A stretch of DNA of 64,000 bases from Chrysopilus asiliformis (GCA_964034945.1 OZ035961.1:62306244-62370243); one strand, 5' to 3'. Shown: positions 32,759 through 44,394, counted from the first letter of the stretch. Numbers and translations: made by a program. Notes: generated by a model from the letters alone, not told the origin.

Positions 32759-34890
32759 TCAAGTTTCTGGTGGTCTGTTAGAATCGAAGAAAATGCGAAC
32801 CTTAGACTTGAATTTGTTAGGCTTATAGACTCGGAGTAAATCTGAGGGTAGACTGTTCCAAATTTTTGCTGATCTGACCAGAAATGACCTTGCCATTATC
32901 AAACGTGTATGTCTGCAAATTTTAATGTGACGGGATCGACTAGAGCTAAGGAACTGGATCTGGCTTTTCAAAAAAGCGGGTTTACCTGTAAATATTAGCT
33001 TATGTAAGTATTGGACCACCCTATAGTCTAGGAACTGAGATAAATCACTATTAAGGAAATCTCGGACATAACTAGAGACATGATCGTATCTTCTAAGATT
33101 GTAGATAAACCTTACCACCGCATTTAAGCATTTCCTTAACCTGTCTAAATTAGAAGATGAGCATCCAGAATATATTTCGCAACCATAGGTGAAATATGGA
33201 ATAACTAGTGCAAACATGAGTTTCTTTTTCAATGACGCAGTCATAGGTAAACTAAGCGAGTTAAGCCTGGATAGAACAGCAAAAGTCTTTTTAATAATAA
33301 GACTTATGTGATCATCAAAAGACAGGAGCTCATCCAAAATCACACCTAAATTCAGTACTTTCTTACTATATGGAATTTCTGAGTTCATCACGAAAATCGG
33401 AGGTAAATGATTACTGATCGGTTTACTGAATATGGCAATGGCCTGAGTTTTTATCGGATTCACTGGTAATTTATTACAATTGGACCATTCGATTAATCTT
33501 TTAATATCCTCATTAACATCCGAAACACATTCCAAAGGAGAACTCGGGTCACCAGATCTAAAAATCTGCAAGTCATCAGCAAACAAATGTAATTTGCATT
33601 TAACTGGTACTAGAGAAACATCGTTAATGAACATGGTAAACAAAATAGGTCCAAGAATTGAACCTTGGGGTACTCCTTTAAAGACTTTAGCTGCCTTTGA
33701 GTAGTCTTGACCAATATGTACAACCTGATGCCTATCACTTAAGTATGACTTTATAAATTTACAGGTTATGGCTGAGAAGTGGAATTGGGAAAATAATTTC
33801 TGGACTAATAGGTTGTGATCAACACTGTCAAACGCTTTCCTGAAAACTATTAGTGTTAACGCAGTAAAGCGATTCTGATCCATCTCTCTCCTCACATATT
33901 CAGTAACATCCAATACTGTACCAGTTGTACTATAACCCTCCCTAAAGCCGGATTGACAAGCGTATACTAAACTGTTCGCAGAGATGTGCTTCACAATTTG
34001 ATTTTTGACAATGATTTCAATAATTTTCGACAAGCAGGGTAATATGCTGATAGGTCTATAATCGCAAACATCCGCAGGGCAATTAGTTTTAGGAATTGGT
34101 AAAATTTTTCCTATTTTCCATGGGTTAGGAAATTCCGATTTTGTTATCGCCGTGTTAATTATGAAAACTAATAAATTACCAATTACTGGAAACAGAAGTT
34201 TGATGAATTTAATAGGAATTTTATCAATACCAATAGCATTAGATTTGATGCTGTAAAGTGCACACTCAACCTCTGCCAAGTCAGTGTTACATAAAGATAA
34301 ACTATATTCAGTTATGTTGCCAGAATTAAATTCAAGAGGGGTCAATGTGTTTGGACCGCTAGGAGTAAAATAATTAATAAATTCATCAGGGGATAGCGAA
34401 GTCGTACTCGCGGAAGATTTTACCGCACCCATTGATTTTAATTTTCTCCAAAGTTGGGACGTAGGTTGATTAGTAGACAAAAAGGATTCACTAAATTTTA
34501 TTTTCCCATCTCTAACAAGTCTATTGACTCTATTCCTTGCTATGCAAAAGTTTTTCCAGTTATCATTGGAACAATTAAGCTTATACAGCCGATAGGCAGC
34601 ATTTCTGGCTTTACGCGCCATGGATATCTCCAATGAAAACCAAGGCGGCTTAGTTACTTTGCGTGAAAATGTTTCATTAGGGACAAACTCATTAAAAAGC
34701 GAAATCAATTCATTATTTAAGATATTAATTTGATCATTAACATTAAGCAAAGTATAGATCAATGCCAGATTTTGACTTGACATAGCCTGGATATATAGAG
34801 CTTCGATGTTAACCTTGGAATAGTTCCTAAATGTATAGCTAGAAACAGCTGCTTGTTTTACAATTGCAGTTCTGGCCGATATTAGACAAT
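32759..34890 (-). pseudogene. CR1/Jockey-like ORF2: reverse transcriptase
   Basis: An open frame of ~710 codons, entered at a Harbinger insertion and running to a stop at 32759. RT landmarks are IGIDKIPIKF, KIGKILPIPKT, YRPISILPCLSKI, CQSGFREGYST, RKAFDSVDHNLL, GVPQGSILGPILF and the catalytic LHLFADDLQIF (FADD). The thumb region includes LGVILDELLSF and the C-terminus ends ..FKSKVRIFFDSNRPPET. No RNase H follows. This is the catalytic core for target-primed reverse transcription. It is the longest intact frame in the window, but it lacks its endonuclease half and start. Confidence 0.92.
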
Positions 34891-35749
34891 GGGCCGTATG
34901 AATAAAAATTCGTCTTTCTGAGTAAAGTGAGTGCACTCTAAGTGAGTAGACTTGCTTGAGTAAAGTTCAAATTTGGTATGAATAAAAGTTTACTCTACTC
35001 AATGGACTACACTCTTGCGATGTTTTGTATTTTCTGAGTACACTCATTGCAGTTTGACGTTTATTTGATGTATTTGGAAGCGAATCGAAAAATAAAAAAT
35101 GTTTTCGTTTGTGAATGGTTTAGTTTTCGATTTATCTGATTCTGAATATGAAAATAATGAACCTCGGAGAAAAAGAAAAGTGTGTAGGCAAAGAAATTTG
35201 GATTGTGAAGAAAATTTTCGTCAATTATATAGGTTCGATGTGTATAATTTCAACCGAATTGTTGAAATGTTCTTACCGGAAGAATATGATGAATCCAGAG
35301 GCGGAAGTCTCTCGAAGCATGAAAAATTTAAATGTTTTCTTCGATATATATCAGATCCTGGTTTTCCATTTTCAATTTTTTTTTAAATAAAAGTTTATAT
35401 TTTTTATAATTAAAACCTTTTTTACGCTCCCAACCGACGATAAACAAAAGTTAAGTGTCAAATATTTCCTTGACAATCGAAAAAATTTGGAAATTTAAAA
35501 AAAAAACAATGCTGAGGGTGCCCAACAGTACACTCAAATCAGACTGAACTTTACTTTGCTTCACTCAAGCAAAAACAGTTTTTATTCATACCAAATTAGT
35601 GCATATGGCACTCCACTCACAAATTCGATGTTTTTCTGAGGGAACTGAGTAAAGTACAGCTGAGTTGAGATTTTTTATTCATGCCAAACTGAGTGCAGTC
35701 GCAAAAAACTGAGTGCACTCGAGTAGAGTGTTTATTATTCATACGGCCC
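34891..35749 (+). mobile_element. Harbinger-like element remnant, TIR GGGCCGTATGAATAA
   Basis: Inverted ends GGGCCGTATGAATAA. AAT is duplicated at 34888-34890 and 35750-35752. Subterminal GAGTAAAGT, GAGTGCACTC and ACTCACTC repeats lie on both sides. It interrupts the endonuclease/RT junction of the CR1-like ORF2; removing it and one AAT restores the frame. It contains one short plus-strand HARBI1-like fragment. Confidence 0.85.
35099..35386 (+). pseudogene. HARBI1-like transposase N-terminus
   Basis: The 95-codon frame from ATG 35099 contains an acidic/basic start (SDSEYENNEPRRKRKV), ENFRQLYRFDVYNFNRIVEM and GGSLSKHEKFKCFLRYISDP. The 'F+..YRF....F..I...' helix followed by 'LS..EK....LRY' is the conserved region upstream of the DDE core in HARBI1 nucleases. 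It stops at 35386 with no catalytic domain, so the element cannot move itself. Confidence 0.65.
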
Positions 35750-36447
35750 AATGCCGTGAAACACCTGAAATTTCTTTATTCGGCAGAACAACCAAGTTTG
35801 AGTCCCTTGTCGCAACAAAGTAATCCAGCAAAGACTTAGAACCTGATTGAATATAAGTTGGTACCTTGTTAAAGTTGTATATTCCCAACCCAAACTGATC
35901 AAAAAAATTTGTACAGCGAATTAAGGTATTATGGTCAAGAAGATTGGTATAAAAATCACCTGCTATAATTATTCTGGTAAACCTAGAGCAAACATCAAAA
36001 AGAACCTCCAAAAGTGATTCCAAGTTCCCCGTTGGGCAATAGACAACTCCAAGCATAATACTAGGATTGGTAAGAACTTCCACCATGATAAATTCGACAT
36101 CGCTGCAGCCAGAAGCAATAACACGACATTTATACCCTTCAGAGATGTACAATGCAACACCACCCCCCCCTACGACCAGACCTATCATGCCTATAAATAT
36201 TGAAATTCTGGATTCGAACTGCATTATCGGAAATTGAATCCTTAAGTCATGTTTCAGATATTGCAACCGCATCAAAACAATTACTCGTAACAATTTGAAC
36301 TACTTCTTCCCATTTACCACTCTTGCTAGAAGGTTTTATACTTTGAGCATTAAAATGCCCAAATTTAAATTGCATATTGGAACGGATAGATCTACCCTGA
36401 TTCGCTATATCCGAAACACAACCCCCATCGCCCCTATTATCAATCAT
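35739..36447 (-). pseudogene. CR1/Jockey-like ORF2: AP endonuclease part
   Basis: The minus frame from 36447 carries FKFGHFNAQSI (Asn of the active site), then AISET followed by a stop where family members have Trp (SETW). After a frameshift it continues with GGGGVALYISEGYKC, VYCPTGNLESLLEV, the GDFYTNLLDH block and SLLDYFVATRD. The GDFN Asn is replaced by Tyr here. A stop, a frameshift and the altered motif make it non-functional. Its end joins the RT frame across the Harbinger insert. Confidence 0.82.
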
Positions 36448-36578
36448 TATTATCCAATAACCTTTTTGGATGAGTCATCATCGCTACCATAAGCAAGGCA
36501 TTAGACCTTATTAATCTAACTATAAATTTACTGAGGGTAAGACATTCCATATCACTGCAAAAATTAACAATATTAATA

Positions 36579-36808
36579 GGTAATTCAAAAGATAATTCCA
36601 AGTCAATCAATAGACAAAGGTAATCGAAATTAGCGGATAATTCAATAATCTTCAATAGATAGAAGTTAACATATTTAATAGATAATTCAATATTCATCAA
36701 TAACCAAAAGTTAATATAATTATTAGATAATACAATATTTTTCAAGAGACAAGAGTTAGCAAATTTAGTAGATAATTCGTTATTCACCAGTAGCCATCGT
36801 ACGCTCAT
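36579..36808 (-). repeat. 45-bp tandem repeat between ORF1 and ORF2 of the CR1-like element
   Basis: Five units, each starting GATAATTC(A/G)/GATAATACAAT on the plus strand at ~45-bp spacing (near 36590, 36633, 36680, 36725, 36770). Read on the minus strand they give a 15-residue periodic peptide with N(I/N)ELS and (Y/W)LL motifs. It could be a chance open repeat or a linker. It lies where an internal ribosome entry or reinitiation region would be expected in a two-ORF element (inference). Confidence 0.65.
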
Positions 36809-36814
36809 TAATTG

Positions 36815-37375
36815 TTAAATGCTGCAACTATGGTCCCCAACAGCAACCTGCGATATGATGTCATCAATTTGTAGTCTGGAAGACACTCTGATTGGTTCAC
36901 TTTCTTCATCCTTCTTTATGTAGACATTGTCCGCTCGCGTATAGACGAATTTGTAGTTATGCGCTTTAATAATTTTGGCATAGGTAAAAAGCTCCATAGT
37001 GCTTCTCGAGTTTACATCGTAGATTCTGACTTCACGGAACTTTGCAACCTCACGAAGGTGTTTTTTCTGCGCCATTAACTGCATTTTTTTAAGGTGGCTC
37101 AAAAATTTAATATAAACTGTGGCTACCTGCATATTTTGAGAAGCAACAGGAGCATTGGATTTAGATCGGATTTCATTAATGTGTGTATCGTTAACATTTA
37201 CATCAATAGAGGAGCAAATCTCCTGCAGTGTTTTAATCGCCCGCACGGGGTCTCGTAGCGAATCATTTTGACACGGAAAATTTAAGATGCACACTTCATT
37301 TCTTACTTCTCTTCGCTGACCAAAGACTACGCTATTAGTTAGAACAGTAGTGGTTTCTTTAAGACTTTTAACTGC
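36815..37375 (-). pseudogene. CR1-like ORF1 C-terminal part (baculovirus FP-like domain)
   Basis: Continues ORF1 downstream of the hAT insertion. The frame contains CILNFPCQNDSLRDPVRAIK, a VNVNDTHINEIR helix, ATVYIKFLSHLKKMQLM and, near the end, KFVYTRADNVYIKKDEE followed by SSRLQIDDI. 'K..y.+.g.iy.+k......+I.s...l..L' is the pattern of FP-type RNA-chaperone domains in CR1/L2 ORF1 proteins. It ends at 36815. Confidence 0.7.
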
Positions 37376-37783
37376 CTCGCCAACAGGCCCGGCTCAACCT
37401 AATATGCAGACCATGCAAGGCATGGGGGCGCCGAGCTAAAGGGCGCAAGAAAAGTAAAATTTTAGAAACTTAAATAAATAAAATTGTTAACTTTTTTATA
37501 CTTTATGTTGAACTATTATAATTCGTTAAACTTGTAATTATTTTATTTGTATTAATTATTTTACATAAAACGTTTTGTGCCTTTAAATTTATTTACTTAT
37601 CTGCCATATGTAGGTACACTTTTTTATACACTTTCTATTAAGTTGGATTGTCGCGACCTACCTACCTGGCTGGCTATGTGTCTATCTCTGGAATCTTTGG
37701 AACCTTATATCTCCGAAACTATGCAACCTAGGAAGATGAAATTTTCTCACCTTGCGTAGTTCCGGTGACAGTTCAATATTTTT

Positions 37784-39122
37784 AAAAGCTTTTATTTAGC
37801 TTGCCTTCGTGTCTGTCTGTCTGTTTGTCTGTCAGATCAAATCTTGCAACCCAATTTTGACCCACTTCCACTTGTCCGATTGACTTGAAATTTTGCACAC
37901 TTATATAAGTCCGATGACAATACAATATTTTCACTACTTCGTCCTTGTAAGGATAACGGAAGGTCCTGTAAGGATAACGTGATTATCCTTTTCTCCGAAT
38001 TTTCCGGAAAAAAATCTATTCTGGGGGTTTTTGGGGTCGCTGAATCCGAATCTGTTATTAAAAAGTCAGTAAGGATAACGGAAGGTCCTGTAAGGATAAC
38101 GTGATTATCCTTTTCTCCAAATTTTCCGGAAAAAAATCTATTCTGGAGGTTTTTGAGGTCACTGAATCCGAATCTGTCATTAAAAAGTCTGTAAGGATAA
38201 CGGAAGGTCCTGTAAGGATAACGTGATTATCCCTTTCTCCAAATTTCCCGGAAAAAAATCTATTCTGGGGGTTTTTGGGGTCGCTGAATCAGAATCTGTC
38301 ATTAAAAAGTCTGTAAGGATAACGGAAGGTCCTGTAAGGATAACGTGATTATCCTTTTCTCCAAATTTTCCGGAAAAAAATCTATTCTGGGGTTTTTGGG
38401 GTCGCTGAATCCGAATCTGCCATTAAAAAGTCTGTAAGGATAACGGAAGGTCCTGTAAGGATAACGTGATTATCCCTTTCTCCAAATTTTCCGGAAAAAA
38501 ATCTATTCTGGGGGTTTTTGGGGTCGCTGAATCAGAATCTGCCATTAAAAAGTCTGTAAGGATAACGGAAGGTCCTGTAAGGATAACGTGATTATCCTTT
38601 TCTCTAAATTTTCCGGAAAAAAATCTATTCTGGGGTTTTTGGGGTCGCTGAATCAGAATCTGTCATTAAAAAGTCTGTAAGGATAACGGAAGGTCCTGTA
38701 AGGATAACGTGATTATCCTTTTCTCCAAATTTTCCGGAAAAAATCTATTCTGGGGGTTTTTGGGGTCGCTGAATACGATTCTCAAGTTAAAAAGCCTGTA
38801 AGGACATCTCAAATGTAAGGATATATATTCGAAGACTAAAAAGAAAATAAAAAAAATAAAAAAAAAAAATTTAAAAAAAAGCTTTTATTAAAAAAGAATG
38901 CACTAAAAAGAAAAAAATAATTTTCTGGACGCTGTGTATCACAAATTTAAAAGCTTTTAAAAAGCGAGATAAAGCATAAAACAATAAAATAAAAATTTAT
39001 CTCGCTTTTAAAAAGCTTTTATATTTGTGATACACAGCGTCCAGAAAATTATTTTTTTCTTTTTAGTGCATTCTTTTTTAATAAAAGCTTTTTTTTAAAA
39101 TTTTTATTTTTTATTTTTTTTT
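37784..39122 (+). mobile_element. Palindrome-ended HINE-like element, family B, copy 2
   Basis: Same start (AAAAGCTTTTATTTAGCTTGCC), (GTCT)n core, and seven ~121-bp units between 37946 and 38780. It ends in the same long palindrome (38850-39122) with GGACGCTGTGTATCACAAAT. It is inserted in a T-run of a diverged relative: sequence on both sides joins as CAATATTTTT..ACTACATCCTTGTAAGGA, as in family B itself. Confidence 0.85.
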
Positions 39123-39599
39123 ACTACATCCTTGTAAGGATAATGGAAGGTCCTGTAAGGATAACGCAAATATCCTTTTTCCCATTTTTTCCGGGAAAAA
39201 ATTGCATTAGGGGGTTTTCGGGGTCGCTGATCACGAATTCGGTGTTAGATTTTCAAAATTCAAAACGGAAGGTCCTGTAAGGATAACGCAAATATCCTTT
39301 TTCCCATTTTTTCCGGGAAAAACGAGCATTAGGGGGTTTTTGGCGTCGCTGTATCCGATTCTGACATTTAAAATTCTGTAAGGATAATGGCATGTCCTGT
39401 AAGGATAACGTGAGTATCGGTTTTGCTCACATTTTCCGGGGAAAAAACTCATTCAGGGGTTTTTGGGGCCGCTGACTCCGACTCTGATATTTAAAATTCT
39501 GTAATGATAACGGAATGTCCTGCAAAGATAACGTGAGTTTCCTTTTGCTCAAATTTCCCGCGAAAGTTCTTTTCTGAAGGCTTTTCAAGACTAAAAAGT

Positions 39600-39930
39600 A
39601 TAAAATAAAATAAAAACACTTTAAAAAACAAGTTTTATAACCTTATACACTTTCAAAATGCACTAAAAAGTAAAAAACAAGTTCAAAGTTTCACAAAAAA
39701 TGTTTTTATAAATTGCGTGTTGTTGTGAAAATATAAAGTGTGTGACGTTGCATTTGCTCTTGAATCTGTAATAACGGTTTCATACTGTGCAACGCAATAC
39801 ACTTTATATTTTCACAACAACACGCAATTTATAAAAACATTTTTTGTGAAACTTTAAACTTGTTTTTTACTTTTTAGTGCATTTTGAAAGTGTATAAGGT
39901 TATAAAACTGGGTTTTTAAAGTGTTTTTTT
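39600..39930. repeat. Second, unrelated-sequence long palindrome with the same layout
   Basis: The arms read ..AACCTTATACACTTTC, TGCACTAAAAAG and ATAAATTGCGTGTTGTTGTG and are inverted around a ~70-bp centre (GTGTGACGTTGCATTTGCTC..). It ends a minisatellite of four diverged units (39130-39560). It shares only TGCACTAAAAAG and general layout with the family B palindrome. Confidence 0.75.
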
Positions 39931-40006
39931 TAATTCAAACAAAAAGGGCGCAAAAAAATAACTTGCATAGGGCGCATAGAACCATAGAGCCGGCGCTGCT
40001 CGCCAA

Positions 40007-40319
40007 CTAAACCAATAGATTTATCCTGCATTGCTAGCTTATCTTGCACATCGATGATTGCCTTCTTATTAGATTTAACTTCCTCTTGGAGCACAGCATA
40101 TTTATGGGCATCTATTGAATATCCAGCATCTCTGCACCTTTTGCAGGACCAAGAGGTACTTTTATTGTATTTACCTATTTCGAATACTGCATCATCCATG
40201 CCGGAACACTTTTTGTGGTACCAAAAGTAGCAAACATCACACGATATGGAATCCTCCTTACCCACAGCAGTGCTGCACTTTGGACAAACATAATAGCTTT
40301 GTTTAGTTCTGGGCCCCAT
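40007..40319 (-). pseudogene. CR1-like ORF1 N-terminal part with PHD finger
   Basis: Starts at the ATG on 40319-40317 (MGPRTKQSYYV..). A PHD-type zinc finger spans about residues 11-59: CPKC, CDVC, WYHKKC and WSCKRC provide the C4HC3 ligands. A helical linker (LQEEVKSNKKAIIDVQ) follows and is cut at the hAT insertion. PHD plus FP-type domains are known in ORF1 of CR1-like elements. The 726 bp upstream to ~41045 is 5' UTR and holds no recognised gene. Confidence 0.8.
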
Positions 40320-42530
40320 TAAAGAAGAGAAGCAAACAAGTGAGGTTAGAATTTTAACAACCGTGCTGTATCCTGCCACAGCCTTATTCTGCACACTCAA
40401 ATATAAAATCCTGCTTTTTGGTTGTTACCTTTGCGAGCTGGTTATGCACATTTAGCGTATTCTCCTGATATTCTAAATTTGCAAAGCAATGGTAGATAAC
40501 GGCAAGTGCCTAAATTCGGCGTTCAAAATTTCCTTCAGTAATGTGTATGTGAACCACTACAGCTGCATCAGTGGATAACAGAGAGCCCGCCAAAACAATG
40601 GAAAACAAAAAAGCGTAGCCACTAACACCGTCTCAAAATGTTGTGGTCCCGTTGAAAGCAACGGCAACTAGGAGCTTCGCCCCAACAATAGTTGACAGAA
40701 ATACCTGAAGAAAAAACAGCCTTCTGGAAGAATATACGAATAATACAGCAGCAGCAGCAACCACTTGAAGGAAACGTCAGCCGGAGATGGCAGCAGCAAC
40801 CCAGCAGAAAAGGCCCTCAGTCTTCGGAGCACCAAGTGACAATTGCAGATGGCGACTGCTTGTTCGGCGTTGGATGTTAAATTAATTGAATATAGCTCAA
40901 TTTGGACAATTATAATAGATGTATAATTGACAAATAAACTATTTCGAATACTTTACAATAATTACTGATATTTTAAAATGCAAAAAAAAAAATAAAATTA
41001 TTAAATTCACAGGAGCAGACTTTCCAAGCGTCCTACCACTACCAGTGTTGCCACAATTTTCCTCGGAAAAATCGGTATAAGGGGGTTTTTGGGGCGCTGA
41101 TCACGAATCCGGTATTAGATTTTCAAAATTCGAAACGGAAGGTCCTGTAAGGATAATGAAAATATCCTATTTCCCATTTTTCCCTGGAAAAATTTGCATT
41201 ATAAGGTTTTTGGGGTCGCTGATCACGAATCCGGTATTATATTTTGAAAATTCGAAACGGAAGGTCCTGTAGGGATAATGAAAATCTCATTTTTCCCATT
41301 TTTTGCCGGAAAAATTGGCATTAGGGGTTTTTGGGGTCACTGATCACGAATCCGATATTAGATTTGCAAAACTGACGCGGAAGTTCCTGAAAGGATAACG
41401 CAAATATCCTTTTTCCCATTATTCCCCGGGAAAATTGGCATTATGTTTGGGATCGCTGATCACGAATCCGATATTAGATTTTCAAAATTCGAAACGAAAA
41501 GTCCTGTAAGGATAAATATCCTTTTTCCCGTTTTTCCTCGGAAAAATCGGTATAAGGGGGTTTTTGAGGCGCTGATCACGAATCCGATATTAGATTTTCA
41601 AAATTCGAAACGGAAGGTCCTGTAAGAATAACGCAAATATCCTTTTTCCAGTTTTTACTGGGAAAAATCGTCATTAGGGGGTTTTTGGGGTCGCTGATCA
41701 CGAATCCGGTGTTGGAATTTCAAAATTCTAGCCGAAAAGTCCTGCAAGGTTAACGCAAATGTCCTTTTTCCAATTTTTCTCGCAAAAACAGTCTTTGGGA
41801 GGTTTTTAGGGTTGCTTATCACGAATCTGGAGTTGGAATTTCAAAATTCGAAACGGAAGGTCCTGTAAGGATAACATTTTTTCCCAAAACTTTTTAAGTT
41901 ATTTATGGTTTTTTGGCATTCTAAAATTTATACAAAAAACTTTTAGCTGCCAACGAAGGGTCTGCTAGTATTAAATAAAGTATGACTTGAGCAGAAAACA
42001 TTTTTTTTTTCGCTCTTATTCAACTTAACAAAACACAAATCATGGACAAAAAATAACCAAACGTTAATATTTCTTTTCCACTCTTGCAAAGAGCATTATA
42101 GAGAAGTTGAAAATTCTCTATAATGCTCTTTATTTTAACTGAAATCCAGCGTTTTTTAAACTATTTGTACAGGGGTTTGGATGGAAAAAATAGTTACAAA
42201 CAAAAGTGTATTGAAGAGTTTTACTAAATTTCGTTATGTTAACACTATTTATAAATAAAAAGTCTGAAAACATTTACTTCATTTACGGATTGCAAAAATA
42301 TTTTTTTCCTTGTACTACACATTAATATATGTATCTCTGGCTATATTGGTTCTCAACATTTATAAACATGACATATCTTTTCTCATTCCCTCTCAAATGC
42401 GAAGCGAGAGGCCGTTGCTCGCGCTGCAAAGAAGAGATAGCGCCACTTTTCCCTCATTTTAGGGGAAATATTTCAAAAATTTAGTTCTGAGTAAAAGTTC
42501 TATTTAAGTATATTTTTCTATGCTAAGGGC

Positions 42531-43996
42531 AAGTCTGTAGAGACAGCTCTACACAAGGTTGTGCGAACCTTAGAGGAAACTGCCACAAGGAGTATGCCCT
42601 GGCAGCATTCCTGGACATTGAAGGTGCGTTTAATAACGTACACACAAGGTCTTTAGTGGGTGCACTTAGGGCACACAATGTCGACGAGATGCTAACTGAG
42701 TGGACAGAGCAGTTGCTCAATAGCAGAACAGTCTCGGCCACCATTGGTATAAGTAACGTAAAGAGAGCGATCAACAGGGGAACACCGCAGGGGGGGATCC
42801 TATCGCCACTCTTGTGGAATCTAGCTCTGAACGAAATCCTCCTATCGTTACAAGAAAAAGGAATAGAAGTTGTTGCGTACGCTGACGATGTGGTCGTTTT
42901 GGTAACAGGAAAATTTCTCCCAACACTAAGCGAACTCATGGAATTAGCATTACGCGATATCACAAAGTGGGCGGAGCGCAATGGTCTTGGGGTTAACCCC
43001 TCTAAAACTGAACTAGTGCTCTTCACAAGAAAAAGGAAGGTACCAACGTTTCAACTCCCAAGGATAGGAACAACCCAACTCAGTCTCTCTCCTGAGGCGA
43101 AATACCTTGGTTTAATTCTGGACTCCAAACTATCTTGGAAAAGGAATACGGAAGAGAGGATGAACAAAGCGTTGTGTGCGTTCTACGCATGTAAAAAAAT
43201 GATTGGAAGGAATTGGGGCACATCGCCGCGCATTACCCATTGGTTATACACAGCGGTGATCAGACCTATTCTCACTTACGGATGTCTGGTTTGGTGGCCG
43301 ACCATGAGGGTCAACTGCCGATATCAAACCCTTAACAAAGTACAAAGACTAGGGGCGCTAGGAACCACAGGAGCTGTTAGATCAACACCAACAGCGGGAA
43401 TGGAAGCTCTACTGCACCTCATTCCCCTGAATGAGTACAAGAGGTGTACGGCTGCCAAGAGTGCACTAAGGCTCAGAGAGTCCGGCCTCTGGAAGCACAG
43501 TACCTTCGGTCATAATAGCATCCTAAATAGCGATTAATGGGGTATCCCGGACTCTACGGATTACTGGATACCTCACCTGAATATGAATGTGAACTTCTCA
43601 GTTTTGATTCCTGAAAGGAGACTTTGGGATCTCGGCAGCGTCATAGACGAGCAAGAGGTCTCGGTTTACACGGATGGATCTAAGACTGGAGAAGGCACAG
43701 GGGCGGGAGTGTTCTCGGATAACCTTGACCTCCAAAGGAGCTACAAACTGCCTGATGAGAGCAGTGTATTTCAAGCTGAGGTCTACGCCATAAGTGCGGC
43801 TGCAAGCTTGATAATGACGGGAGAACTACCCAGAACAAGGGTTTCAATCTACGTCGACAGTCAGGCGGCAATTAAGGCACTGGATTCATCGACGATCAAG
43901 TCAAAGACCGTGTCTAATTGCCGCAGAGCACTCAATCAACTCGGCCTCCAACATGCCGTTAGACTTTGCTGGGTCCCCGGGCACAGCAACATATAT
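42531..43996 (+). pseudogene. LOA ORF2 part 2: RT core and RNase H start
   Basis: After a one-base shift near 42575 the frame runs ALAAFLDIEGAFNNVH (catalytic Asp), RGTPQGGILSPLLWNL, EVVAYADDVVVLV (YADD), GLGVNPSKTELVLFTRKRKV, AKYLGLILDSKLSW and WLYTAVIRPILTYG. A stop at 43535-43537 splits off the RNase H part. That part has VYTDGSKTGEGTGAG, FQAEVYAISAAA, IYVDSQAAIKAL and LCWVPGHSNI (D-E-D plus the HSN motif). The frame is then broken by a MITE at 43997. Confidence 0.9.
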
Positions 43997-44394
43997 CGCA
44001 CATGGTCCCGTAGACTGTAGTATCTCAAAATCGGCCATTTCGAGAAAAACGCATTCAAAGTTTTCATTTCAAAATAATTGTTTATAAATAATTGTTTTTT
44101 TCTGTTGTCTGTACAGTAATATTTCAATTTATTACTCTTTGATAATAATTTACAGATCATTTGCTTCATTTTTTTTTTTTTGCATTAATAAAAGATAGTT
44201 AGGTTTGTTTTCCACAAAATCAATTTAAATTTTAAAAAATGGGAATTTAAAAAACCAAAAATAAATACATTTTAGGACTACGTTTACATTTAAATTTGTT
44301 TTTCATTTGATTCAGTCAATTTTCCTTTACATAATGGAATAATTACTCAAAAACACATTTTTTTGAGATACTACAGTCTACGGGACCATGTGCG
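43997..44394. mobile_element. 398-bp MITE, TIR CGCACATGGTCCCGTAGACT, TSD ATAT
   Basis: Inverted ends match for ~33 bp (CGCACATGGTCCCGTAGACTGTAGTATCTCAAA). ATAT is present at 43993-43996 and 44395-44398; removing the element and one copy restores the RNase H frame. A 4-bp duplication other than TTAA is uncommon; superfamily not assigned. It has an AT-rich interior without coding capacity. Confidence 0.85.

Larger units (their letters stand above)
37384..39998. mobile_element. hAT element in CR1-like ORF1, carrying HINE material
   Basis: The left end CAGGCCCGGCTC and the right end GAGCCGGCGCTG are inverted (hAT CAGng style). CTCGCCAA is exactly duplicated at 37376-37383 and 39999-40006 (8 bp). 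GGGGGCGCC/GGGCGCAA lies just inside both ends, a feature seen in other insect hAT non-autonomous elements (recalled). The interior consists of a diverged HINE (about 37605-39945) and, within that, family B copy 2. No transposase frame. Confidence 0.88.
32163..41045 (-). mobile_element. CR1/Jockey-like non-LTR retrotransposon, interrupted
   Basis: Minus-strand element. A 5' UTR (41045-40320) is followed by ORF1 with a PHD finger (40319-36815, split by a hAT element), then a linker of 45-bp tandem repeats. ORF2 has an AP endonuclease and RT (36447-32759, split by a Harbinger fragment). A 3' UTR follows and ends in an (AAAT)n/poly-A tail at ~32165-32205. Without inserts it is ~5.4 kb. ORF2 lacks RNase H, unlike LOA. 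Clade assignment between CR1 and Jockey is not settled. Confidence 0.8.
31498..41970 (+). mobile_element. HINE-like minisatellite element, family C, split
   Basis: Starts CTATATATATAAAAATGGATG with a (GTTT/GTCT)n core and 'ACTGGACCGATTTT'. It is then built of ~115-bp units with GGAAGGTCCTGTAAGGATAA, CCCCGGAAAAAT and GGGTCGCTGATCACGAATCC. About 5 units lie at 31640-32162 and about 7 diverged units at 41046-41890. It ends AGCTGCCAACGAAGGGTCTGCTAGTA at 41970. Unit 5 is cut at ~32162 by the CR1/Jockey-like element and continues at ~41046. Related in unit sequence to family B. Confidence 0.75.
30471..42522. mobile_element. hAT-like element splitting LOA ORF2, itself full of nested inserts
   Basis: The ends read ATAGAAAAATATACTTAAAT and its inverse. 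CTAAGGGC is duplicated at 30463-30470 and 42523-42530 (8 bp, hAT-like). Removing the insert and one duplicate restores the LOA frame exactly at this point. Native sequence is about 30471-31497 plus 41971-42522 (~1.6 kb) and has no recognisable transposase. The right subterminal GGGGAAAT..AAAATTTAGTTCTGAG matches the MITE at 27713-28009. Confidence 0.82.

Noticed and set aside
33480..34636. Plus-strand ORFs within 32759-34890
   Set aside because: Antisense shadows of the CR1/Jockey-like reverse transcriptase.
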